From Yponomeuta sedellus (taxonomy: Eukaryota > Arthropoda > Insecta > Lepidoptera > Yponomeutidae): a DNA stretch of 64,000 nucleotides. Under the pieces are notes generated by a model, which saw only the letters and a list, made by a program, of their open reading frames with translations, had not been told where the DNA came from and searched no databases. Positions 56,195 through 64,000 of this stretch are shown piece by piece. The first letter of the stretch is position 1, and each line of letters opens with the position of its first letter. The stretch is from positions 8,974,868-9,038,867 of the forward strand of contig OW203738.1 of NCBI GenBank assembly GCA_934045075.1, given 5' to 3'. The position numbers and the translations under genes are program-made.

Positions 56195-56400
56195 ATTTTT
56201 AATGCACTAACCCGTGCTAAGGCCAATGTTTAAAAACCTATTTAGAGGCTGAAAATTCCACCCATGCCGGGATTCGAACCCGCGAGCTCTGGCTATCCGT
56301 GCCAGCGCTCTTTCCAGCTGAGCTAAATTTCGAACCTCTGTACAATATTCTCAGTATTACGTACAGGCAGCGACATCTGGCTGAAGTAATTTGCATCACT
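56195..56400 (-). mobile_element. SINE group B, with tail
   Basis: Minus strand: GCCAGATGTCGCTGCCTGTA, A box TTAGCTCAGCTGGAAAGAGC, B box GGTTCGAATCCC, GCCTCTAAATAGG and tail hairpin TTAGCACGGGTTAGTGCA. It is the most complete copy, lacking only a short stretch before the A box. Confidence 0.75.
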
Positions 56401-56464
56401 TGCAGCCCCGAGTACCTACTTTGCAGTTAGGTTTTTACATCGAAATGATATCGTTGTACCCACA

Positions 56465-56520
56465 TGATTATATTATTTTTAATGCACTAACCCGTGCTAA
56501 GGACAATTTTTAAAAACCTG
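56465..56520 (-). mobile_element. SINE group B tail fragment
   Basis: ATGCACTAACCCGTGCTAAG followed by TTTTTAAAAACCTG is the reversed group B 3' end. Confidence 0.6.
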
Positions 56521-56821
56521 TTCTGGTGGTCTGTTGATGTTCTGTCAACTGTAGCTACTATTTTCGAGCATAACCTCTGTATAATAAAATGATCCGAAAA
56601 TGAAGGCATCAACTTGCAGCGAACAACTTACTGTGACTACGTAACTGGTGGCATAAATAAAATACAGAACGTCAGTCTCACTCCTTAGATCGTGAAAAAG
56701 CAGCTTGATGCTAAGTGAAATGTATCATCTTTATGAATAAAAATACTTATACTTACTAAGACATTCCCATTTTCTTTTTATGTAGCCTATACCTACACAA
56801 TTTTGGCTTGTGCCGGATGCC

Positions 56822-57115
56822 ATTATTCGTCCGTTCAGTGCATGGATGGGTGAACCGTTTACGACTAACGCTAGTGGCATTTTTCCGAGCGGTTCCGTGC
56901 TACTCAAGGCACGTTAGGAAGTTGGTGCCAGCTGGCGTCGATAGATGGCAGGCGTTAAGCCATGTCAGAGGCCTTATGGGTAAGACCCGCCACTGTCTTA
57001 CAATCCTCCACCAACCCGGACTTGGCCCCCGTGGTGGAGTATGGCCTAACCTTCCTGCGATGCATAAAGAGACCCGCGCCCCAGCAGTGGGGACATACAA
57101 GGTTTGCTGCCTACC
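56822..57115 (+). mobile_element. retroposon G, long copy
   Basis: Has the body GCTAGTGGCATTTTTCCGAG and GTTAAGCCATGTCAGAGGCC, then the 3' block, matching 35960-36260. Ends CTGCCTACCCACCT and joins repeat Z. A 137-codon frame across it is incidental. No left TSD matching TACTTAACAGAG was found. Confidence 0.75.
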
Positions 57116-57119
57116 CACC

Positions 57120-57280
57120 TACTTAACAGAGCCCCAAACAAACATCGATGAGAGACGCTGTAAATACTGGACACCGAGAGAAAACAATAATAAGTTTAAC
57201 ATCTGCGTCTATAAAGACTGAAATGACAAATGAGTTTAATGATTACAATATTTGAAGAAATGTCAAGCTGTAATTAAACA
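57120..57280 (+). repeat. repeat Z, copy 2
   Basis: Matches 46363-46510 after the same ACTTAACAGAGCCCCAAAC junction. Confidence 0.8.
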
Positions 57281-57336
57281 TCAGCACTGTTTATTAAGTT
57301 GTCCGAAATCGACTAAGGATCAAGGCTATTTCGATG

Positions 57337-57480
57337 ATGTCTAGAATTAAAGCCAGTATAATGCAATGAGTTCTATGTCTCATAATAATTTTGTAAACTC
57401 TGAATTAAGGACATTGAATAGAATACGTTTACCTAGAGGGTTTTTGTCAATTTTTTCTCCAAAATGATCTAGATTTTAAA
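57337..57480 (-). repeat. unit J, inverted third copy
   Basis: On the minus strand CATTTTGGAGAAAAAATTG, AATGTCCTTAATTCAGAG and ACTGGCTTTAATTCTAGAC follow the order in tandem units J at 1585-1710. Confidence 0.6.
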
Positions 57481-57547
57481 ATATTTTTTTTGGTATAACT
57501 TGTAACGTTCAATTAGTCGCAGTTTATGTGTAATTTTATATAAAACT

Positions 57548-58179
57548 ACGGACAGCGCCTCAGTCCTATATGCACTCCAAAACAGGCTCACAAACAAAAG
57601 CTTTATACTACAGTACCACCAAGAGCTGGGAAAACTATCCACAAACAACAGAGTCATCCTGCAATGGATAAAGGGGCACAGCGGCTCCCTAGGCAACGAT
57701 GCTGCGGACGAGCTCGCCAGAAGAGGCTCCGAAACTACAGTAGAAGGACCCGAACCTCTACTTCCACTACCATACAACCAGTTTCGCAAATGGTTAGGCT
57801 GCAAACAGAAGCACAGCATGCCGAACTATGGGAAACGGAAACGAAATGCAGGCAAGCCAGAGAGGCTCTACCGAAAATGTCAAAGCGCCTCACGCGCAGC
57901 CTGCTGCGTCTGAGGAAATGCAATCTGCGCATAGCTGTGGCACTTATGACGGGCCACTGCCCACTGAATAAACACTTCCACACCATGGGACTGACTGACA
58001 GCCCGTTGTGCCGAGGATGCCTCAAGGAAGATGAAACACCCGCCCACGTGACTATCCAGTGTGAAGGCGTGGAAGTGCAACGGACAGCCACCATCGGAAA
58101 GCTGGGATCCCTTCGGTAGGCCAGCAGTAACATTGGTGCACTACTGGCTTTCTGGAAAGAAATTGGATGGCTGGAGTGA
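57548..58179 (+). pseudogene. non-LTR retrotransposon RNase H and C-terminal region
   Basis: A first frame reads TDSASVLYALQNRLTNKS and VILQWIKGHSGSLGNDAADE, LARRGSE: an RNase H catalytic Asp (57551) plus the GHSG...NDxAD motif. The frame then shifts to MSKRLTRSLLRLRKCNLRIA, VALMTGHCPLNKHFHTMGLT, DSPLCRGCLKEDETPAHVTI, with CxxC and H...C residues of the downstream zinc-binding domain. A TAG lies at 58117-58119; the same frame continues to GALLAFWKEIGWLE and a TGA at 58177-58179. RNase H after RT occurs in R1/I/LOA-type elements; which one is unclear. 5'-truncated and inactive. Confidence 0.85.
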
Positions 58180-58261
58180 TCTCACAGCCCTGCTACGTAC
58201 AATGGCCCCACTATGAGGCTAAGTGCGGAAGCCACAGGACAAACTAACTAACTATATAAAA

Positions 58262-58396
58262 CTAGCTGGCCCAGCGAATTTCGTAATGCCTATGTCAAGG
58301 AATATTCTAAAAAAAGAATTAGATAAATCGGTTCAGCTGCTCTCGAGATTTGCGCTTACCTACGCGTTCGGCGATAAATTTTTATATTATAGAAGA
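58262..58396 (-). mobile_element. short non-autonomous Helitron
   Basis: On the minus strand starts TCTTCTATAATATAAA after an A and ends GGGCCAGCTAG before a T, as at 4021-4205. It adjoins the 3' UTR of the RNase H element. Confidence 0.75.
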
Positions 58397-58576
58397 TAAT
58401 ATTGGTTTGATTTTTTTTTCCATGGAGATTTTTTTAAAACTGCACTTACTCTACCATCGCGAATAAATCACATGTAATTAATTGTATCATAATCAACTGA
58501 TTGTATAATGGAGGGAGAGGCTTTTATTATCTAGAGTAAATTTACGTCATTTTCTTGGTTAGTAGTGGTTACAAAT

Positions 58577-58800
58577 ACTGGCTCGTTGGCCTAGTGGTAA
58601 CACGTCTGATAACCATGCCAGAGGTCGTGGGATAGATTCCTACTGGTGGCCGCCGTATATTTGTTGAACAAATGGACACAGCCTGTGTGTTTGCTTATTT
58701 GTAATGTCCTTGCCTGGTTACCATAGCACAGGGATCCTAGTACAGGGTATCCTAATTCAGGAAAAAGACAAGTGACTGTGTTGTGCTGAAGTTGTTATTA
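58577..58800 (+). mobile_element. tRNA-derived SINE, group C
   Basis: Head GGCTCGTTGGCCTAGTGGTA (A box) and GGTCGTGGGATAGATTCC (decayed B box). Then ATGTCCTTGCCTGGTTACCA and a duplicated CACAGGG-ATCCTAGTACAGGG piece. Confidence 0.7.
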
Positions 58801-58894
58801 TTACTTACTATTAATTATAATTGTTATTTCATTATTAGTATTTATGCATATCTTAATTATTTATGTATGTGGTTTTCAATATTTCCGCATAGCA

Positions 58895-59046
58895 CCGACT
58901 ACCCGTCTCTAATTTTTTTCTTGTCTCCGTCTATGTTTGTCTGGAAGAAATTGCTTTTAGTAATAAGGCCGCCATTTGTACTATATTTTCATATAATTTC
59001 TGTTACTGTAATTTTTGTGTACAATAAAGAATATTCTATCTATCTA
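58895..59046 (+). mobile_element. CR1-like 3' end
   Basis: GTTTGTCTGGAAGAAATTGC, AATAAGGCCGCCATTTGTAC, GTACAATAAAGAATATTC and (TATC)n. Confidence 0.7.
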
Positions 59047-59206
59047 GTAATTTCGCTAAATTTCCAATTATTTGTAAATGATGCTAATGTGTCTTATAAT
59101 TCCACAGTAAGCCACGAACCTTCTCTCTGAGAGAGAGAGAAAGAGAGATTTCAATAAGTACTTGTTTTGAAAATAAGTACCGACTATTTTTAGATGTATA
59201 AAAATC

Positions 59207-59387
59207 TTCTAAGGTTAACACGAGCACTAGACATAATAAAAAGTGTATTTACGCGGATTTTACTCGTTTAATTTTACTTTTTTACAATTTTCCGACTTTT
59301 CGGCACTTTTTCAAGTACCGTGGTCTCGGAAAAATTGTAAAAATGTAAGTTTAAACTAGTAAAATCCGTGTACCTACAGTTTTTATT
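59207..59387. mobile_element. hairpin element I, copy 2, spacer inverted
   Basis: Imperfect arms 59231-59291 and about 59331-59391; the left flank TTCTAAGGTTAACACGAGC is as in copy 1. ATGTATAAAAATC (59194-59206) and ATGTATAAAAGTC (59388-59400) look like a TSD. The spacer CCGAC...GGCAC...CGTGGTCTCGG is the reverse complement of copy 1's orientation. Confidence 0.75.
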
Positions 59388-59404
59388 ATGTATAAAAGTC
59401 TTTA

Positions 59405-60025
59405 TTTTTTTAAGCTTAAGTTTTTGAGAGTACCAAAATACGAAAGAAAATGAGTCAAATGAAATATAATTCATTTATGAATGCAAAGAAGTAAGCCTAC
59501 TTTGGATCGATTAATTGTTATTAGAATACGCAATTAGGTACGCATGCACTTTAATCAAAAATTTCTGAATTTCAACAGAACAATTTCTGTAATAATCGCC
59601 CATGCCTATTTCTGTGTCGAATGCAGCAGACTTTCTATGTCCCATAACAGTTACTCTCGCAGGTACAAATCCCTTGTGAGACTCCACACGGCTGCGACCG
59701 CTCTACCTTTTTAAATTGCCTTCATTTCTTTGGCAACCTCAAAGGAAGGAGCCGGGTGGCCTACTCCGTCTCTCGAGTGAGCCTTTTTGCCTTTCTGTTA
59801 AGATTTCTTGATACGCGAACTTGTCTTTTGAGACAAAAGCTGAATGGAGAGTGTTCTCTAGCGAAAGGTGTAAAACTTGTAAAAAACTTAATAGCAACCG
59901 CCAGTGATAGAGTGCCATTTTTAGAAGAAGAAGAAAACTAATAAAATCTTACAGAAAATGATGTGCCAGGCCACTTTCCACATTCTTACTGCGGAAAAAA
60001 GTTCTACTTGGAAAATACATATCAT
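59405..60025. other. unassigned stretch
   Basis: No recognised element or domain. Confidence 0.3.
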
Positions 60026-60029
60026 TTAC

Positions 60030-60076
60030 AAACAGGCACATACATTGCTTCTGGTCCCACACTGGAATACTCATAC
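60030..60076 (-). mobile_element. SINE group A tail fragment
   Basis: ACAGGCACATACATTGCTTC and TGGTCCCACACTGGAATAC are the reversed group A tail. Confidence 0.5.
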
Positions 60077-60250
60077 ATATTATTATATATTAGTAAAAAA
60101 AAATATATGTAGTATTATATAGGTACCTTAAAATTTCAATATTTCCCTCCATCTTTTTTGCGATCTAATTTAAATTATCGTGTCTTATTGAAAAATGGAC
60201 TTGCGATTCGGCGGTAATGTTTTGACGCCAAAATTTTTTACGATTTCAAG

Positions 60251-60484
60251 TGTCGCCTGGAACCGGACGAATCGTACGATAGACTTCAAACGGCATTCAT
60301 GGACGAAGGCCCTTCCAAGGCAACCGTGTATCGTTGGTACGACGATATCAAACGCGGTCGACTAACATTGGCTGACGAAGAAAGAAGTCGTCGCCCTCAA
60401 GCAGCCGTCAAGCTGTGAAACGTGCTAGCAGTGCTATTCAATTTTTAATCCAAGGCAATAAGCGAGTTACAGGTGATGAGTGAA
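60251..60484 (+). pseudogene. mariner-like transposase N-terminal fragment
   Basis: Reads CRLEPDESYDRLQTAFMDEG, PSKATVYRWYDDIKRGRLTL, ADEERSRRPQAAVKL and TGA (60416-60418). A frame change before the stop gives AVKRASSAIQFLIQGNKRVT, GDE. The APS-K-TVYRWF-xF-RGR-L-DE-R--RP pattern is the DNA-binding half of mariner transposases. The DDD/DDE catalytic part and terminal repeats are not seen. Confidence 0.7.
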
Positions 60485-60489
60485 GACCG

Positions 60490-60748
60490 CGAATCAGCAA
60501 ACGTAGCGAAGGATGCCCGGTCACTAGGGGGATTTCCATTCTCTAAAATGAATAGTTGTTCAATAGTCATATTAGTATTTGTTATATTAGTCCGGTAATG
60601 GTCGTTTTATTCACACTATCGGTAGTCTAGTAACCAATCGCGTTGCCATGGTATAACCCGTGCTACTAACTCAGGGCCACGCGCGATTCGATCTTCTTCG
60701 CGAGAGATGCCTACTTAATTTGAGCTGGTTATAGCTTTCGTAAGTATT
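60490..60748. other. unassigned stretch
   Basis: No recognised element or domain. Confidence 0.3.
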
Positions 60749-60751
60749 TTT

Positions 60752-60790
60752 TTTTTAGAATGTTCCTTGAAGTACGATGATTATTAATAC
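60752..60790 (+). mobile_element. Helitron interior fragment
   Basis: TTTTTTAGAATGTTCCTTGAAGTACGATG-type sequence matches 4105-4135 of the Helitron at 4021. Both ends are missing. Confidence 0.5.
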
Positions 60791-60799
60791 TTTTATTGC

Positions 60800-60834
60800 A
60801 CGATTTTATTTTTAAAATTTAAAAATAAAATCGT
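60800..60834. repeat. 17-bp-arm AT-rich palindrome
   Basis: ACGATTTTATTTTTAAA and its exact reverse complement flank a single A. Confidence 0.9.
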
Positions 60835-60839
60835 ACGTG

Positions 60840-61375
60840 TGGCGGACTTAAATGCCATACGGTAACAATCCAAAGATCAACTTGACAGAACGACATGAGC
60901 CGGTTCATCAGTCAGCTCAAAACGATACATTTATGATTTTTCCAGTTTGTGATACTTTTAGTGAAGGCTGGTGGAGAGTACTTAGGAACGATTAAAAAAA
61001 AAAATCTTGGAATATAGACCAAAATCATTAGTTTTCCATCCAATGCTGCTAAGTCCCTTGTTCTCTTTCTCTCTTCGGTAGTTACCAATGTCGTACAGTC
61101 TCTGACCATGTTACCCTTTCGGGAAGATAAAGAAATCTTGAATAACCAAGCGTGCTTACCTTGGATTTGGGCTTAAGCCCATACGGCATTGATATGTATA
61201 AAACAGTTAATATTGACTTCGCAATTTCGTGGTTTTCCATTCTAAAAGTGGTTCGTATTGACGAGTATCTAGAATCTTTAATTTTTGTATTGAAAGGGGA
61301 TAAACGATACATAACGTTTTTTGATACAGTCAATCACCTAAGTGACAGTGAAAAACTGTGAAAGTGAAAGCACAT
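60840..61375. other. unassigned stretch
   Basis: Overlapping frames on both strands at 61082-61361 without recognisable domains. Confidence 0.3.
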
Positions 61376-61378
61376 TAG

Positions 61379-61411
61379 TGAAAAAGTGACACTAAGAGTG
61401 TCACTTTTTCA
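61379..61411. repeat. perfect 15-bp hairpin
   Basis: TGAAAAAGTGACACT and its reverse complement flank AAG. Confidence 0.9.
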
Positions 61412-61603
61412 TGAGAACTCCTTATATGTCCTCCGAATGTCGAGATAGATTTCGGGCCGGCAAGGTGGGCGTACATCAAAAGGTTCAGTTTCTGAAGGTC
61501 CCTAACTAGAGGGATCAAATCGTCAATTGGGTGGGCTCAAGCGACGTACCAACCTCATTGAGGTACCAGAGGAAAAGCGCCGATGCGATATACTTTTTTT
61601 ATG

Positions 61604-62085
61604 TATTTATTCAAAAGAAGACATAAAAAACTACTCTTAAATCATTTGCCAAACTGCTAAGGCAGCTCTTGGTAACAATTTTTGTGTATAAACTTTCATT
61701 ACCTGCATAACCAACAGTATCAATAGTACTTTTTGAATCTTAAGCATAGGATAGGTTTGGAAGCTGCTGAAAACAAAGCGCTCATGCATTGTTTTAAACT
61801 GTACTTTTTTGAGACTTTGATTAAGTAAGATAAGATAAGAATATTCTTTATTGTACACTGGAAAAACAACAAATACAAAACAATTGCAAATATACATAGT
61901 ACAATTGGCGGCCTTATTGCTAAAAGCAATTTCTTCCAGACAACCTTACGATGGAAAGTTGCTGAAGGAAATTAGAAAGACGGGTAGCCAGTGCAAATTT
62001 GAATATTGATACATACTTATACTTAATAAGTACCTATAGTTCCTCAGGTAGGCTTTTATAAATGGCAGGAACCAAGCAATTCGAT
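61604..62085 (+). repeat. repeat X, copy 2, interrupted by a CR1-like tail
   Basis: 61604-61827 and 62033-62085 match repeat X at 29536. The break occurs upstream of the TAGTTCCTCA word, a different place from copy 1. Confidence 0.6.
61828..62026 (-). mobile_element. CR1-like 3' end inside repeat X
   Basis: Inverted (ATCTT)n-like tail, TTTATTGTAC, GCGGCCTTATTGCTAAAAGC and TTCCAGACAACC. TAAGTA at 61822-61827 and 62027-62032 may be a short TSD. Confidence 0.7.
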
Positions 62086-62089
62086 ATCG

Positions 62090-62225
62090 ATATCAACCCT
62101 GTACGTCCCCACTGCTGGGGCACGGGTCTCTTCCTTGGTACTCGTACATGCCCGCACTGGGAATTGAACCTGGGTCTCTCGATTCCGAGTTCATTATTCT
62201 ACACATTGGGCTGCCGCTTTGTGCA
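62090..62225 (-). mobile_element. retroposon G scrap and SINE D head
   Basis: 62090-62135 is the inverted G 3' end (CCCCACTGCTGGGGCACGGG). 62147-62220 is an inverted tRNA-like head with B box sequence in reverse (GGGAATTGAACCTGGG). Confidence 0.6.
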
Positions 62226-62339
62226 TTAATAATACTAATAACACATTATAGTAACTACCTATCACTGTACATACCCATACATACAAGAGGAGCAATCTAA
62301 TCAAAGCGAGTCAATCCACAATCTCCCGAGAAAACCTCA

Positions 62340-62501
62340 GATTGACCTGGATACCGCCGGGCGGGGCGCGGGGCGCGGGGGGAGGTGACGAATCGATGCG
62401 TTGCCATGCCAACGGCGACGTCTGCCGAGGAGTCTGCGCTCTACTGTCCTTCTCTGTCTCGCCTTGATATCATATCACATGCCTGTCGCGTCTGAAACAG
62501 A
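62340..62501 (+). promoter_or_regulatory. GC-box stretch with possible first exon
   Basis: 62359-62382 is GGGCGGGGCGCGGGGCGCGG followed by further G, a GC-box run. GTTGCCATGCCAAC (62400-62413) differs by one base from an RFX X-box consensus. A good splice donor, A|GTAAGTTT, lies at 62502. Together they could be a promoter and untranslated first exon of a gene to the right. No coding support exists within the window. Confidence 0.25.
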
Positions 62502-62509
62502 GTAAGTTT

Positions 62510-63370
62510 TATCCACCGTCATAGAAACTTCAGCTTAGGCGCTCTTGCCTCAAGGTCGATTTTCGGCCGCAAGGGGGAGATTCTAGGAGACGTTCCCGAA
62601 ACTACGGACATCTTCGTGCTCTACGTGTAGATGTATAGGAGAAAGGTGAAGTGTTCCAATTTGAAAAATGTCAAAAGAGCCGTTTGGTTTAGTTGGATTT
62701 TCACCAGTATTGTTACTGCTTTTGGGTCGAAATTAGAGCGGATTTAATTAATTGTTAAATTGTTTATTGTCTGTGTGTTTCCCGCGGTTTCAGGAGAGTA
62801 TCTCGGTGGGTGGATTTACAGGATATTAGGGGTTTGTTAACATCTGGCTGGTAATTTATGGGAAGTGTAAACAGAGCTCTCTTGTGTACCTACGTTTTGT
62901 AATTAATTACGTGCCGTATCTGATTGTGTCGCGGCTTTGTTAGAGGGGATGAAGTTTTATTGAATTGATTGATGATTTTACTGCAAGTAGCTGCCCGACT
63001 ATGGCGGAATCTCGAGTTTGATTATCTTTAACAGGTTCCCTGTTTAATGTATAATATGTGATACTCGTGACAGTTTTTGTACCAACACTGACAAGTTGGT
63101 GAATCAAATATGAACAAAATTAATAGCCAATTTGCAGGTTCTATTTCTAGACGTAGCAAGATTAATGCATTTTCTTGTGTGAATTGTTTTCTAACGAAAA
63201 AGTAAAAAAAAAATGGACAAATATTTTTTCCTGAGACGTGTAGAGCATTTCGGAAAAAACAGGTCTCTTACGCTGTTCGGCAAATCCACTCACCATGATG
63301 GTTTCCATCGAAACCTAAGAAAAAGAATTTAAAGTAAACACTAAAAATACTGCACTAGAGTCAAAAACAT
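62510..63370. other. unassigned stretch
   Basis: No recognised element or domain. If the donor at 62502 is real, this would be intron. Confidence 0.3.
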
Positions 63371-63374
63371 ACAT

Positions 63375-63475
63375 ACATATATAACCTCACGCCTGTATCC
63401 CAGAGGGGTAGGCAGAGATCAGGGACTGCCACCTGCCACGATCCTGACAGATCACCTTCGCTTCGTCAACGTCAT
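63375..63475 (-). repeat. repeat family H tail
   Basis: CCTCACGCCTGTATCCCAGA, GGTAGGCAGAGATCAGGGAC and CTTCGCTTCGTCAACGTCAT are the inverse of 16505-16610. Confidence 0.6.
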
Positions 63476-63479
63476 CAAA

Positions 63480-63880
63480 AACAAAAAAGTTCCAAATTCA
63501 AATTATAACAAAACACAATCGATCCAAAAGGAATGACAGACAAAAAAGTCAAGCTGGCCACTCGCACTTATCCATTCTCTTTTCAAATTTTGAATATGTA
63601 TGCTGGTTATTATTACACCGTGCATAGCCAAACAGGGCGTCCCCCAACATTAATCACTCGGTAAAAAAGACAAAGCGACTTCTGAGGCACGTCATATCTT
63701 ACATCGACCTTACGGCTTCCATTAAAAAGTACGAAGCTCCTAATGTCGTGCCGGGTCTGACCGGCGTGTCACGTCAGGCCGCAGGCTAATATTTATGTAA
63801 ATTGCAGAGAATATGATTAGGCGTCACCTCCCCTACTGATAATCATATTTACTGCCTCCCCGTGGAGGCAAAGGTGGGTC
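63480..63880. other. unassigned stretch
   Basis: TGCCTCCCCGTGGAGGCA at 63853-63870 is a short perfect hairpin (TGCCTCC/GGAGGCA). Confidence 0.5.
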
Positions 63881-63885
63881 GAATC

Positions 63886-63898
63886 GCCCCCTGCTGGC
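63886..63898 (-). promoter_or_regulatory. CTCF-like motif
   Basis: The reverse complement GCCAGCAGGGGGC fits the CTCF core consensus. It lies near the right edge, 1.4 kb from the possible promoter at 62.4 kb. Confidence 0.35.
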
Positions 63899-64000
63899 TT
63901 GATACATTCTTCAGTCGATACTCGTCGATAGCGCACGACCTTTTCAGCGTTTGAAGTGATGTGAGCGACTGAAAATGAACAAAGAGTGCCTAGGTGGGTA

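Noticed and set aside
56808..57221. 137-codon plus frame as a gene
   Set aside because: It lies across retroposon G and repeat Z, both present elsewhere without an open frame.

Overview
The window looks like an AT-rich stretch of a lepidopteran (moth or butterfly) nuclear genome. The evidence is its repeat content: short Helitron-type elements with A|TC...CTAG|T borders, several tRNA-derived SINE groups, tails of RTE-, CR1- and R1-like non-LTR retrotransposons, a mariner fragment, and several foldback (MITE-like) elements. I recognised no intact host protein-coding gene on either strand. The longest open frames belong to decayed transposons or look like chance frames. Family names rest on hallmark motifs and terminal structure read by eye, not on database matches.

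Layout. 1-2.4 kb: the 3' end of an R1-like retrotransposon with a UTR hairpin and poly(A), a SINE, and a tandem duplication split by a CR1-like insertion. 3-5 kb: a LINE 3' end with a covarying stem-loop, a Helitron and two short retroposon copies. 5-13 kb: mostly unassigned, with a perfect hairpin at 7.35 kb and a Tc1-type MITE at 8.26 kb. 13-23 kb: SINEs, a Helitron with a retroposon beside it, a near-perfect 56-bp palindrome at 18.95 kb, and a nested SINE cluster at 21.2-21.8 kb. 25-31 kb: retroposon insertions, several with clear target-site duplications (TSDs), plus a foldback at 27.8 kb. 34.7-35.1 kb: a GC-rich island that may be a promoter. 35.9-38.4 kb: a 378-bp retroposon with a 12-bp TSD, a reverse transcriptase-SINE chimera, a satellite-like tandem array and SINEs. 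39-44 kb: a possible hAT-like element, a Helitron, a hairpin element with 56-bp identical arms, a second Tc1-type MITE and a doubly dated SINE. 46-58 kb: a duplicated junction, a second SINE family, a (TA)n tract, a foldback with TTA flanks, RTE and RNase H retrotransposon fragments. 58-62 kb: another hairpin element, a mariner fragment and a repeat interrupted by a CR1 tail. 62.3-62.5 kb and the right edge hold a GC-box/G-quadruplex stretch and a CTCF-like site.

No genes act together here. What the sequence records is a history of nested insertions, many datable by TSDs or by who interrupts whom. The best candidates for something undescribed are the hairpin element whose central spacer is inverted between two copies, the stem-loop shared by LINE and SINE tails with compensatory changes, the two loci that share a 3' retroposon junction but differ at the 5' side, and the fusion of a reverse transcriptase fragment to half a tRNA-derived SINE.
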